A stretch of DNA of 55,101 nt from an uncultured Lentisphaerota bacterium (GCA_903889245.1 CAISWQ010000079.1:64876-119976); one strand, 5' to 3'. Shown: positions 8,286 through 17,458, counted from the first letter of the stretch. Numbers and translations: made by a program. The notes: a model not told the origin generated them from the letters alone.

Positions 8286-9611
8286 ATGAGCATCCGTCAG
8301 GACAAGCAAAAGCAGGCGGTCACCCGCCGCTCGTTCATCAAGGCCGGCGGCGCGGCGGTCGCGGGGCTGGCTGCGGCGCGGCTCGCGCCCGTGGAGGCGC
8401 TCGCGGTCGAGGGCGGCGCGAAGGCCGTGACGGTCCCGCCGCAGAAAATCGCCGCGCTGACGCGCTGGCCGCGCTACGGCGCCGCCGAGAAGACCCGGCT
8501 GCACGAACTGCTTGACGCCAACAATTTCTACGGCGAGCTGCCGCTGTTCGAGAAGGAGTGGCAGGACTACACCAAGGCGCCGTTCGTCAAGGCGCACATG
8601 AACGGTTCGAGCGCGCTGACCAGCATGTACTTCGCGCTCGACCTGCCGCCGGGCAGCGAGGTGCTCGTGCCCACCTACACGTTCTTCTCGGCCTGCCTCG
8701 CGATGCGCTTCGCCAACCTGGTGCCGGTCTTCGTGGACATTGACCCGAAGACCGCGTGTTTCGATCTCGATGACGCCAAGCGCAAGCTGACGCCGCAGAC
8801 GCGTGCGGTGGAGGCGATGCACTCGTGGGGCCTGCCGTGCGAGATGGACCTGATCTGCGACTGGGCGAAGGAGAAGGGGCTCGTCCCGCTCGAGGATTGC
8901 GCGCACGCGCACGGCGCCGCGATGCAGGGGAAAAAGATGGGCAGGTGGGGGCAGATGGCGATCTACAGCTTCCAGACCTCGAAGCCGCTGCCGGCGGTCG
9001 AGGGCGGCATGGGCATGTACCAGACGCGCGAGTACTACGAACGCGCCTTCGCCTTCGGCCACTACGAGGCGCCGGAAAAATTCCCCAAGGAGAGCCCGGT
9101 GCGCGCCTATGCCGGGACGGGCTTCGGCCAGAAGTACCGGATGCACCCGTTCGCCGCCGCGGTCGCGCGGATGCAGTTGAAAAACCTGGACGCGACCAAC
9201 GCGCGCGCCGTGCAGAATGTCCGCGCGCTCAATGACCGGCTGACGCAACTGCCGGGCATCACCGAGCCGCGCTGCCGGCCCGACCAGCAGCGCGTTTACT
9301 ATCACGCCAGCATGCTGCTCATGGATTTCAAGCAGCTTGGTTTTTCGCGCGCGGCGCTGCTCAAGGCGCTCAAGGCCGAGGGTGTCAGCGCCAGCTTCTG
9401 GGACTACCCGCAGCAGCACACGCTGAAAATTTATTCCGAGGCGAAGTGGTGGCACCACCCGCCGAAGATTCCGGAGAAGATGCCCGGCTGCGAATACATC
9501 AACGCCAACCATATCTTCCTGCCGCTGTTCTACGGCGAGGCCGCCGACGTGGTCGAACAGTACGCGCAGGCGTTCGAGAAGGTCTGGGCCAAACGCCAAC
9601 AGCTCGCGTGA
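8286..9611 (+). CDS. Tat-exported DegT/DnrJ/EryC1/StrS-family aminotransferase 2
   Basis: A 441-residue paralogue of the preceding gene, also with a Tat signal (TRRSFIKAGGAAVAGLAAARL). Family motifs are MNGSSALTSMYFAL, SEVLVPTYTFFSACLAM, VPLEDCAHAHGA and YSFQTSKPLPAVEGG, with the PLP lysine near residue 233. The two proteins are clearly diverged, so they may act on different substrates or as a heteromer. It has a strong GGAGGAAGGGAC ribosome-binding site, 25 nt after the previous stop, and lies 9 nt before the beta-propeller gene. Confidence 0.88.
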   Translation: MSIRQDKQKQAVTRRSFIKAGGAAVAGLAAARLAPVEALAVEGGAKAVTVPPQKIAALTRWPRYGAAEKTRLHELLDANNFYGELPLFEKEWQDYTKAPFVKAHMNGSSALTSMYFALDLPPGSEVLVPTYTFFSACLAMRFANLVPVFVDIDPKTACFDLDDAKRKLTPQTRAVEAMHSWGLPCEMDLICDWAKEKGLVPLEDCAHAHGAAMQGKKMGRWGQMAIYSFQTSKPLPAVEGGMGMYQTREYYERAFAFGHYEAPEKFPKESPVRAYAGTGFGQKYRMHPFAAAVARMQLKNLDATNARAVQNVRALNDRLTQLPGITEPRCRPDQQRVYYHASMLLMDFKQLGFSRAALLKALKAEGVSASFWDYPQQHTLKIYSEAKWWHHPPKIPEKMPGCEYINANHIFLPLFYGEAADVVEQYAQAFEKVWAKRQQLA

Positions 9612-9620
9612 GGAGAACAC

Positions 9621-10973
9621 ATGAAGAGCATCGCCGCGTCACTTGTCGTTACGCTATGGGCCGTATCGTGCTTGGCGCAGACGCCTGATCCATTCCAGCC
9701 GGCGCGCAAGCTCGTCGCGCAGCGGTTCGACTCCGGCTTCCCGCCGGGGCACGACACCTATAACGGCATGGGCACCGGCAGCGATGGCCGCATCTACTAC
9801 GTCTTGAGCACCGAGCCGCACGACGTGGGCGGGCGGATGTTCGTGTTCGATCCCGCGACGCAGCAGGTCTCCGCCCTCGGCGACCTGACCGAGGCGTGCG
9901 GCGAGAAGGACAGGAAAACGGTGGTGCAGGGCAAGAGCCACGTGAACTTCGTCGAGAGCGGCGGCAAGCTCTACTTCGCCACGCACATCGGCTACTACAG
10001 CATCATTGATGGCATGGAAAAAATGGGCCTCCCGCCCGCGGGCTGGAAGCCCTATCCCGGCGGCCACCTGCTCGCCTACGACCTGCGGAGCAAAAAGTTC
10101 GAGGACCTCGGCCTGGCGCCGGAGGGCGAGGGCGTCATCACGTTCAACATGGACGCCAAGCGCGGCCGGATTTTTGGCGTCACGTGGCCGAGCGGCCAGT
10201 TCTTCCGGTTCGACCTGGCGACGAAAAACCTGAAGAACTTCGGCCGCACCTGCCGCGAGGGCGAGAACGGCAAGGGCGCGGCCTACAGCACGGTCTGCCG
10301 CTCGATCGCGGTGGACCCCGACGATGGCTCGGCCTATTACAGCACGGGCGATGGCGACATTTTCCAGTATCGCGCGGCCACCGACGATGTCGCGAAGCTC
10401 GCGGATGAGGACCTGCGGAAGGATTATTTCGGCATCTATGACTCCACCAACCCCGGCCACATGGGCTACAACTGGCGGCAGACGTTCTACCGCGCCGCCG
10501 ACAAGATGATCTACGGCGTCCACGGCAACTCTGGCTACCTCTTCCGGTTCGATCCGCGACAGAAGCGCATCGAGGTACTCGACCGCCTCACGTCCGACGT
10601 TTCCAAGCGCAGCGGCATGTTTGACCAGTTCAGCTACGGCTACCTCGGCTTCGCGCTCGGGCCGGATGGCGACACGATCTATTACCTCACCGGCGGCCCG
10701 ATCTACGTGGACGGCCGGCGCCTCAAAGGCAAGGACCGCATCGCGATGGGCGCGGCGAAGGGGCTCGAGGACCTGCACCTCGTCACCTACCACATCCCGA
10801 CCGGCCGCTGCAAAGACCAGGGCGCAATCTATTATCCCGACGGCACGCGGCCGCTCTACGTGAACTCCCTCGCCGTCGGCCTGGATGGCAGCGTCTATTC
10901 GCTCGCGCGCGTCCCGGAGAAAGGCCCCGTACGCGCCGACCTGTTCTGCGTGAAAGGCCCCTTCGCGCCGTGA
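9621..10973 (+). CDS. Secreted beta-propeller protein of unknown function
   Basis: 450 residues with an N-terminal signal peptide (MKSIAASLVVTLWAVSCLAQ). The body consists of repeated strands of the form GSDGRIYYVLST, SGGKLYFATHIGYYS, GHLLAYDLRSKKFEDLG, RGRIFGVTWPSGQFFRFDL and DGTRPLYVNSLAVGLDGSVYSLA, typical of a six- to eight-bladed propeller related to NHL/SMP-30-like proteins. I cannot assign an enzyme activity; an oligogalacturonate-lyase-like propeller was considered, but no diagnostic metal-binding histidines were recognised. The GAGGAGAA ribosome-binding site overlaps the end of the previous gene, and the downstream gene overlaps it by 4 bp, so the product probably acts with the ceramidase-like pair. 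Confidence 0.7.
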   Translation: MKSIAASLVVTLWAVSCLAQTPDPFQPARKLVAQRFDSGFPPGHDTYNGMGTGSDGRIYYVLSTEPHDVGGRMFVFDPATQQVSALGDLTEACGEKDRKTVVQGKSHVNFVESGGKLYFATHIGYYSIIDGMEKMGLPPAGWKPYPGGHLLAYDLRSKKFEDLGLAPEGEGVITFNMDAKRGRIFGVTWPSGQFFRFDLATKNLKNFGRTCREGENGKGAAYSTVCRSIAVDPDDGSAYYSTGDGDIFQYRAATDDVAKLADEDLRKDYFGIYDSTNPGHMGYNWRQTFYRAADKMIYGVHGNSGYLFRFDPRQKRIEVLDRLTSDVSKRSGMFDQFSYGYLGFALGPDGDTIYYLTGGPIYVDGRRLKGKDRIAMGAAKGLEDLHLVTYHIPTGRCKDQGAIYYPDGTRPLYVNSLAVGLDGSVYSLARVPEKGPVRADLFCVKGPFAP

Positions 10974-12325
10974 AGACTCTGCTGCGCTTTGGCTTGGCGT
11001 TGCTGCCTGCGCTGGCGCAGGCGGCGGAGTTGCGCCTCGCCACCTTCGATGCCGATATCACCCCGCCGGTCGGCAGTATGCTCGCCTACGATCCCGTGGT
11101 GCGCGTGGACGAAATGACGCTGCGCGGTCGCGGTGTTGTGTTGCTCGGCGCGGGCCAGCCGCTCGTGCTGTGCGCGCTGGACTGGCTCGGCCTGTTCAAC
11201 GAAGCGCACGAGCAGTTCCGCGCGGACCTGGCGCGCGCGGCGGGCACCACGCCGGAGCGCGTTGCCGTGCACTGCGTGCATCAACACGATGCGCCGCGCA
11301 TGGATACCAGCGCGGAAAAAATCCTGCGCGACTTCGCCCGCCCGGTGGGCGCGTGGGACAGCACCCATACCCGGCCGCTGCTGGCGCGCGTCGCCGAGGC
11401 CGTGCGCCTCGCGCTGACCAACGCGCAGCCGGTCACGCATGCCGGCTGGGGGTCGGCCAAGGTGGAGGGCGTCGCCTCGAACCGCCGCATTCCGGGGCCG
11501 GATGGCAGGCTGCTCGTCCGCTACACGACGGAGAAGAAACCGGAGAAGCGCGCCGCGCCCGAAGGCGTCATTGACCCCAACGTGGATGCCATCAGCTTCT
11601 GGAACGGCGCGCAGCCGCTCGCAGTGTTGAGTTATTACGCCTGCCATCCGCAGAGCTATTACCGCATGGGCATCCCCAGTCCGGATTTCCCCGGCATCGC
11701 GCGCTTCTTCCGCGGCCAGTGCGTGCCCGGCGCGCTGCATGTGCACTTCACGGGCGCGGGCGGCAACGTCGGCGCGGGAAAATATAACGACGGCGCCAGG
11801 GAGAACCGCCTGCTCCTTGCCACCCGCCTCGCCGATGGCATGCAGCGCGCGTTCGAGGCGACGGAGAAATTTCCACTCGCTGCCGCCGAGGTCGGTTGGC
11901 GCGTTGAGCAGGTGCGGCTGCCCATCGCCGCCCACCTGAACGAGGAGCAACTGCTCGCCCAGCTCAAGACCGGCCAGACCGCGCCGGGCAGCCGCGTACC
12001 CGCCGACGCCTCCGACGCGGAGCGCCTCGCCTTCCTGCGCCGCGCCGCGGCCGGGCACACCACCGCCATGCCCTGCCTGCGACTGGGCGGCCTCCGCGTC
12101 CTGCATCTGCCGGGCGAACTCTTCGTGGAATATCAACTGGCCGCGAAGGCTCTCCGGCCGCGCGTCGCCATGGCCGCCTACGGCGACGAAGGCCCGCTCT
12201 ACATCGGCACCCAGCGCGCCTACGCCGAGGTCGGCGGCTACGAAACGGAGCCGCGCTCCAGCAACGTTGCGCCGGAGGTCGAAGCTGTTTTGATGGACGC
12301 TGTGAAGAAGCTGCTCGCGGATTGA
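10970..12325 (+). CDS. Secreted neutral/alkaline ceramidase-like hydrolase 1
   Basis: Starts at a GTG overlapping the previous stop (GTGA). The 451-residue product has a signal peptide (MKTLLRFGLALLPALAQAAE). Features of the N-terminal catalytic domain of neutral/alkaline ceramidases (PF04734) are the DADITPPVG opening, CVHQHDAP, SYYACHPQSYY and HFTGAGGNVGAGKYND; the histidines are candidates for the zinc site. Short proteins of this type, lacking the full ceramidase C-terminal domain, are common in PVC genomes and their real substrate is mostly unproven. The next gene is a paralogue. Confidence 0.75.
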   Translation: MKTLLRFGLALLPALAQAAELRLATFDADITPPVGSMLAYDPVVRVDEMTLRGRGVVLLGAGQPLVLCALDWLGLFNEAHEQFRADLARAAGTTPERVAVHCVHQHDAPRMDTSAEKILRDFARPVGAWDSTHTRPLLARVAEAVRLALTNAQPVTHAGWGSAKVEGVASNRRIPGPDGRLLVRYTTEKKPEKRAAPEGVIDPNVDAISFWNGAQPLAVLSYYACHPQSYYRMGIPSPDFPGIARFFRGQCVPGALHVHFTGAGGNVGAGKYNDGARENRLLLATRLADGMQRAFEATEKFPLAAAEVGWRVEQVRLPIAAHLNEEQLLAQLKTGQTAPGSRVPADASDAERLAFLRRAAAGHTTAMPCLRLGGLRVLHLPGELFVEYQLAAKALRPRVAMAAYGDEGPLYIGTQRAYAEVGGYETEPRSSNVAPEVEAVLMDAVKKLLAD

Positions 12326-12346
12326 TCGCTGCGAAAGGAGCTCGTT

Positions 12347-13714
12347 ATGCGCCGCGGAAAAATGCTGGCCTGGCTCGCGGGAATGCTCTGCCTGACCGCG
12401 CCGCTGCTCGCCGCCGGGTTTCAGGCGGGTGTCGCGCGCATCAACATTACACCGCCGCTGCCCTACTGGCTCTCCGGCTACGCCTCGCGCACCAACCCCG
12501 CCACGCAGGTGCGCCACGAGCTGTTCGCCAAGGCGCTCGCACTGGCCGATGACCAGGGCCACAAGGCCGTCATCATCACCGCCGACATCATCGGTTTCTC
12601 GCGCGAGCTTTCCGATTCCATCGCCGGGCGCATTACGAAGCAGCATGGCCTCGAACGCTCGCAGGTGCTGTTCAACTTCTCGCACACGCACTACGGGCCG
12701 GTGGTCGGCTCGAACCTGTCGGTCATGTACACGTTCAGCGACGCCGAGCAGGAGCACGTCGCCCGCTACACCGCCAAGCTGGCCGATGACATCGTCGCGC
12801 TCGCGGGCGCGGCGCTGGCCGACCTCGCCCCGGCGCAGCTCGCCTGCGGCCACGGCACCGCCGGCTTCGCGATGAACCGCCGCGAGAAATTCACAGCCGG
12901 TTTCAAGCTGGGCGAAAACCCGGCCGGCGACATGGACCACGATGTGCCCGTGCTCCGCGTCACCGCGCCCGATGGCAAGTTGCGCGCCGTGCTCTTCGCC
13001 TACGCGTGCCACGGCACGACGCTCTCCGGCAAGTTCAACGAGGTGGATGGCGACTTCGGCGGCTGGGCCCAGCGCGCCCTCGAGCAGGCGCATCCGGGCG
13101 CGACGGCGCTCTACATGATCCTCTGCGGCGGCGACCAGAATCCCAAACCACGCGGCGAATACGAACACGTCGGGCAGCACGGCAAGGAACTCGCCGCCGC
13201 GGTCGAGCGCGTGCTCGCCGGCCAGCTCAAGCCGGTCCACGCGCCGCTCCGCACCGCGCACACGATCGCGCAGCTCGACTTCGCGCCGCACACGCGCGCG
13301 CAGTTCGAGCAGGAAGCGGCGGGTTTGCCCAAGCCGGATAAATTCAAGCAGCGCCGCGCCCAGAAAATGCTCGCCGCCTATGACACCGGCGCGCCCGCCC
13401 GGCCAATGCCTTTCCAAGCGCAGGCCATCCGCTTCGGTGATGACCTGACGCTGCTGGCGATGAGTGGCGAGGTCGTCGTCGGCTACGCGCTGCGCACCAA
13501 GCGCGAGTTCCCGCGCGAGAACCTCGTCGTCGCCGGCTACTGCAACGACGTCAGCAGCTACATCCCCACGCTGCGCATCCTGCGCGAAGGCGGCTACGAA
13601 CCCGACACCAGCATGATCTACTACGGCCATCCCGGCTTGTTCTCCGAAGATATCGAGGAGCAGGTCTGCGCCGCGCTCCACCGCGTGCTCCAGGCGGCCG
13701 GCGCGAAGAAATGA
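12347..13714 (+). CDS. Secreted neutral/alkaline ceramidase-like hydrolase 2
   Basis: 455 residues with a signal peptide (MLAWLAGMLCLTAPLLAAG after a basic start). It shares the ceramidase-like layout of its neighbour: AGVARINITPPLPYWLSGY, FNFSHTHYGPVVG, FAYACHGTTLSGKFNEVDGDFGG and ILCGGDQNPKP. The SHTHYGP motif is the classical zinc-ligand and substrate-pocket region. The AAGGAG ribosome-binding site is well placed. Being the last gene of the five-gene unit and paired with a diverged copy, it suggests cleavage of an amide or ester in a complex lipid or glycoconjugate; this is inference. Confidence 0.78.
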   Translation: MRRGKMLAWLAGMLCLTAPLLAAGFQAGVARINITPPLPYWLSGYASRTNPATQVRHELFAKALALADDQGHKAVIITADIIGFSRELSDSIAGRITKQHGLERSQVLFNFSHTHYGPVVGSNLSVMYTFSDAEQEHVARYTAKLADDIVALAGAALADLAPAQLACGHGTAGFAMNRREKFTAGFKLGENPAGDMDHDVPVLRVTAPDGKLRAVLFAYACHGTTLSGKFNEVDGDFGGWAQRALEQAHPGATALYMILCGGDQNPKPRGEYEHVGQHGKELAAAVERVLAGQLKPVHAPLRTAHTIAQLDFAPHTRAQFEQEAAGLPKPDKFKQRRAQKMLAAYDTGAPARPMPFQAQAIRFGDDLTLLAMSGEVVVGYALRTKREFPRENLVVAGYCNDVSSYIPTLRILREGGYEPDTSMIYYGHPGLFSEDIEEQVCAALHRVLQAAGAKK

Positions 13715-13777
13715 CGAGGGGCTAGGGACCGGGGAACGTGGCAAAGGTGGTGCGCGCTGGCGGTTTCGTTTGCCGAT

Positions 13778-13855
13778 TTCCAAGGCTTGGAAAAGGGCTG
13801 TTAATTTTTTCCAATCCTTGGAAAAATGCCGCCGTGACTGTTCCAACCCTTGGAA
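13778..13855. repeat. TTCCAANNNTTGGAA array C, three units, 31/32-bp period
   Basis: Perfect palindromes start at 13778, 13809 and 13841, with centres GGC, TCC and CCC. The last ends 20 bp before the GH16 start codon, so the array should be within or next to its leader. Confidence 0.88.
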
Positions 13856-13875
13856 CTTACAGGAAGGGAACTGTG

Positions 13876-14613
13876 ATGAAAAAGATGCTCCTGACCGTGT
13901 TGGCGTGCGCCGTGGTGGCGCACGCCGAGCCGCCGGTGGGCTACACGCTCGCCTGGTCCGACGAATTCGACGGCGCGAAACTCGACACCGCCAAGTGGGT
14001 CTATCGCACCGATAGCAAGCACTGGAGTACGCAGAAGCCGGAGAACGTGACGCTCGCCGACGGCAAGCTGCGGCTGAACGTGAGGAAGGAAGAGGCTGGC
14101 GACAAGCACTACACCGGCGCCGGCCTCATCAGCCGGCAGACGTTCAAGTACGGCTATTTCGAAGCGCGCTTCAAGGTGCCACCCGGCGCGGGCTGGCATA
14201 CGTCGTTTTGGATGATGAAGCATGATGGCCGGGGCGGTACCGATCCCAAGGCGACGAAGATCGAACTCGATTGCTGCGAGAACGACTCGGTCAACCTGCA
14301 CGGCTACGGCGTCAACACGCACCTGTGGAACCCATCGCCGCACAAGACGTTTGGCAACAAGCACGTCAAGACGCCGGACCTCGCGGCGGACTACCACGTC
14401 TGGGGCTGCGAATTCGCTCCGGAGTTCGTGAAGTATTATTTCGACGGCCAGCTCGTGCAGACGGTGGACGCGACAAAGTTTCCGCACGGGGAGAACCATA
14501 TCTGGCTGACCACGATCGCCTCGCACCTCGGCAAGACCAAGGCGGTGGACGATACCAAGCTCCCCGCTGCCGCGGACTATGACTACGTGCGATTCTACGA
14601 GAAGGGGAAATGA
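13876..14613 (+). CDS. Secreted GH16 family glycoside hydrolase
   Basis: 245 residues with a signal peptide (MKKMLLTVLACAVVAHAE). A single GH16 domain follows: LAWSDEFDGAKLDTAKW, YGYFEARFKVPPGAGWHTSFWMM, the catalytic E-x-D-x-x-E motif IELDCCE (Glu ~130, Asp ~132, Glu ~135), and WGCEFAPEFVKYYFDG. GH16 enzymes are endo-acting beta-glucanases/galactanases (laminarinase, agarase, carrageenase types); the substrate cannot be read from the sequence. The ATG at 13876 has AGGAAGGGA upstream; longer in-frame starts run into the palindrome array. The next gene starts 1 nt after the stop. Confidence 0.9.
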   Translation: MKKMLLTVLACAVVAHAEPPVGYTLAWSDEFDGAKLDTAKWVYRTDSKHWSTQKPENVTLADGKLRLNVRKEEAGDKHYTGAGLISRQTFKYGYFEARFKVPPGAGWHTSFWMMKHDGRGGTDPKATKIELDCCENDSVNLHGYGVNTHLWNPSPHKTFGNKHVKTPDLAADYHVWGCEFAPEFVKYYFDGQLVQTVDATKFPHGENHIWLTTIASHLGKTKAVDDTKLPAAADYDYVRFYEKGK

Positions 14614-14614
14614 C

Positions 14615-17194
14615 ATGCGCCCGGTTATGACTCTGTTGGTGATGCTCGCGCTGGTCGCGCGGGCGGAAAATCTCGCGCCGCTGGCGCAGCCCTCCACCTC
14701 GTTCGTCTCTGGCCATGAGACGCTCGAGGCGATCAACGACGGGTTCGAGCCGAAGGGCATCAACGATCACAGCCACGGTTGCTACGGCAACTGGCCGCAG
14801 TCCGGCACGCAGTGGGTGCAACTGGACTGGAGCCAGCCGATCAGCACGAAACAGGTCGAGGTCTATTGGTGGGACGACAATCGTGGCGTGCGGCTGCCGA
14901 CAGCGTGCCGCCTGCTCTACTGGGACGGCAGCGCCTTCGTGCCGGTGCGCGACGCCGTCGGGCTGGGCGTGGCGGGCAAGAAGTTCAACACGACCACGTT
15001 CGCCGAGGTAACGACGCCGAAGCTGCGGCTGGAAATGACCGGCCGCGAAAAATTTTCCACCGGCCTCATCGAGTGGAAAGTGTTGGACTCCGGCAAGTCA
15101 CCGAGGTTCCCGCCGCGCGTTTCGGCAGGCACGGACCGCATCGTCGTGCTGCCGGGCGTCGCGTTCCTGCGCGGCGCGGTGAAGGGCGTCGGATTCAAGA
15201 CGACGTGGGGCAAGCTCGCCGGTCCCGGCGCGGTCGCGTTCGCGGATGCGCACGCGCCGGTGACGACGGCGACGTTCACCAAGCCCGGCGCGTACACGCT
15301 ACAACTGGCGGCGCAGGATGGCGCACTCGCGGCGCACGCCCAGACGCAGGTGTCCGTCGAGGCGCCGCCGCCCGCACCACCGCTGGAAATGATCGAGCCG
15401 GTGCCGTACACGCTGACGAGCCCGTTCTGGCGCGACCGGATCAAGGGCCAGATCGTCAACTGGATCCCGCACTGCATCCGCAAACTCGATGAGCCCGACC
15501 TGAAAGAGGGCGGTATCCAGAACTTCGTCGAGGCCGCGCACAAGCTCGCGGGTCAGCCGGGCAAGCACGTCGGCCCGCCGTGGGCGAACGCCTATGTGCA
15601 CAACACCATCGAGTCCATCTGCCTCGCGCTGCTAGTGGATGCGCAGAACGACGCGGAGCTCCTCGCCGCGCAGGCCGCGCTGCGGAAGAAGCTCGAGGAG
15701 TGGATCCCCAAGTTACTCGCCGCGCAGGAGCCCGATGGTTACCTGCACACCGCGTACACGACCAGCGGCCACAAGCGCTGGTCGAGCAAGGGCGATCACG
15801 AGGGCTACTGCGCCGGCTACTTCATCGAGGCCGCGCTCGCGCACATGGCCCTGACTGGCGGCAAGGATACGCGCCTCTACGACGCCGCGAAGAAGCTGGC
15901 CGATTGCTGGGACGCGCACCTCGGCCCCGCGCCGAAGCAGGCCTGGTATGATGGCCACGAGGCGTTGGAGCAGGCGCTCGTCCGGCTCGCGTGGTTCGTG
16001 GAGAGGCACGAGGGCACGGGCAAGGGGAAGAAATATCTGACGCTCTCAAAATTCCTGCTCGACTGCCGGCGCAACGGCGAGGAGTACGACCAGAGCCATC
16101 TGCCGGTGATCGAGCAGGCCGAGGCGGTCGGCCACGCGGTGCGTGCGTCCTACCTTTACGCCGGCATGGCCGCCCTCGCGCTCGCCACCGGCGACGCCGC
16201 CTATCAGGGCGCGGTGCGCTCGCTCTGGAACAACACGGTCAACCGCAAATATTATGTGACCGGCGGCATCGGCAGCGGCGAAACCTCGGAGGGCTTCGGC
16301 AAGGATTTTTCGCTGGGCCATGGCGCCTACTGCGAGTCCTGTTCGAGCTGCGGCGTGGTGATGTTCCAGCACAAGCTGCAGATGGCGTGGCAGGACGCGC
16401 GCTACGCCGACCTGCTGGAGGAGACGCTCTATAACGCGCTGCTCGGTAGCGTGGACCTCGACGGGCAGAACTTCACCTACACCAACCCGCTCGACTCCAG
16501 CGCCGCGCGCTACAAGTGGCACGGCTGCCCGTGTTGCGTCGGCAACATCCCGCGCACGCTGTTGATGCTGCCGACGTGGATGTACACGCGGGACGCCGGG
16601 AGCCTCTGCGTCAACCTCTACGCCGGCAGCCGCGTGCAGCTCGGCGATCTTGAGCTCGTGCAGACCACCGACTATCCGTGGAACGGGAAGGTTTCGCTCG
16701 CCCTCAATCCGGCGACGCCGCGGAAGTTCACGCTCAAACTGCGCGCACCCACGCGCAACGTCAGCGGGCTCTACACGCTCGCTCCGGCCTGCAACGGATT
16801 CATCGCGCTTGCGGTGAACGGCGAGAAGCTGACGCCGCAAATCGAGAACGGCTACGCGGTCATCACGCGCACGTGGCGGGCGGGCGACAAGGTCGAGCTG
16901 GAATTGCCGCTCGCGGTTCAGCGCGTCAAGGCCGATGACCGCATCGTCGCCACGCGCGGCCGCGTCGCGCTGCGGTACGGCCCGCTGGTCTACAACCTAG
17001 AGAGCAAGGATCAGAATGTGGATGGCGCGCTCGATCCCGCCGCGCCGCTGACAACCGGGTGGCGGCCGGACCTGCTCGGCGGCGTCATGGTTATCAAGGG
17101 CGCGTTTGCCGATGGCCAGCCGCTGCTCGCGATTCCGAACTACGCGCGCCTCAACCGCGGCGGCCGCTCGCTCGTCTGGATTAAAGAGCGTTGA
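14615..17194 (+). CDS. Secreted GH127-type beta-L-arabinofuranosidase with discoidin and Ig-like domains
   Basis: 859 residues. A signal peptide is followed by a discoidin-like domain (~20-165, ending LIEWKVLDSG), an Ig/PKD-like domain (~170-250, SAGTDRIVVLPG) and a GH127 (old DUF1680) alpha/alpha barrel. The barrel contains NTIESICLALLV, AQEPDGYLHTAYTT, GHAVRASYLYAGMAALA and GGIGSGETSEGFG. The family's metal/catalytic cluster is visible: YCESC (Cys ~573, Glu ~574, Cys ~576) and CPCCVGN (Cys ~640-641). GH127 removes beta-L-arabinofuranose from plant-type glycans. It starts 1 nt after the GH16 stop, so the two are probably co-translated. Confidence 0.92.
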   Translation: MRPVMTLLVMLALVARAENLAPLAQPSTSFVSGHETLEAINDGFEPKGINDHSHGCYGNWPQSGTQWVQLDWSQPISTKQVEVYWWDDNRGVRLPTACRLLYWDGSAFVPVRDAVGLGVAGKKFNTTTFAEVTTPKLRLEMTGREKFSTGLIEWKVLDSGKSPRFPPRVSAGTDRIVVLPGVAFLRGAVKGVGFKTTWGKLAGPGAVAFADAHAPVTTATFTKPGAYTLQLAAQDGALAAHAQTQVSVEAPPPAPPLEMIEPVPYTLTSPFWRDRIKGQIVNWIPHCIRKLDEPDLKEGGIQNFVEAAHKLAGQPGKHVGPPWANAYVHNTIESICLALLVDAQNDAELLAAQAALRKKLEEWIPKLLAAQEPDGYLHTAYTTSGHKRWSSKGDHEGYCAGYFIEAALAHMALTGGKDTRLYDAAKKLADCWDAHLGPAPKQAWYDGHEALEQALVRLAWFVERHEGTGKGKKYLTLSKFLLDCRRNGEEYDQSHLPVIEQAEAVGHAVRASYLYAGMAALALATGDAAYQGAVRSLWNNTVNRKYYVTGGIGSGETSEGFGKDFSLGHGAYCESCSSCGVVMFQHKLQMAWQDARYADLLEETLYNALLGSVDLDGQNFTYTNPLDSSAARYKWHGCPCCVGNIPRTLLMLPTWMYTRDAGSLCVNLYAGSRVQLGDLELVQTTDYPWNGKVSLALNPATPRKFTLKLRAPTRNVSGLYTLAPACNGFIALAVNGEKLTPQIENGYAVITRTWRAGDKVELELPLAVQRVKADDRIVATRGRVALRYGPLVYNLESKDQNVDGALDPAAPLTTGWRPDLLGGVMVIKGAFADGQPLLAIPNYARLNRGGRSLVWIKER

Positions 17195-17220
17195 ACACGC
17201 CGCCCGCCATTGCCGTGCAA

Positions 17221-17458
17221 CGCGGGTATCCCACCCGCGCCACGTGGAGGGCCACGCTCCGTCGTGGCCGGGCACTGCGGAAGGTTTTGTGGGCGGGAGC
17301 TCCAGCTCCCGCGGCGGCACAGGTTGGCTGGTTGCGCGGGAGCTGGAGCTCCCGCCCACAGGAAAGTTAAGTGCTGTGTGCGAGGGCTGATCTGACTGGG
17401 AGGGGCGGTGGCTCACCGCCCATGAAAACCTGGTTGGTCGGCGGCTGGAAAGCCGCCG
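17221..17458. repeat. Mosaic of different intergenic palindromes
   Basis: The gene-free stretch 17195-17488 holds consecutive distinct inverted repeats: 17221-17239 (CGCGGGT/ACCCGCG), 17250-17269 (GGCCACG/CGTGGCC), 17293-17312 and 17336-17355 (GCGGGAGC/GCTCCCGC), 17404-17420 (GGCGGTG/CACCGCC) and 17439-17458 (CGGCGGCTGGAAAGCCGCCG). Several recur elsewhere in the window in either orientation. They resemble REP-like modules rather than a single terminator. No ORF or promoter is convincing here. Confidence 0.75.
17288..17360. repeat. 26-bp perfect inverted repeat, each arm itself a palindrome
   Basis: Arms 17288-17313 and 17335-17360 are exact reverse complements, separated by 21 bp. Each arm contains its own GCGGGAGC/GCTCCCGC hairpin with loops tcca and tgga, so the DNA can form either two small hairpins or one long one. 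Confidence 0.85.

Noticed and set aside
10895-13846. 983-codon open frame on the minus strand
   Set aside because: Antisense to two clear ceramidase-like genes; composition is that of a complementary-strand artefact.
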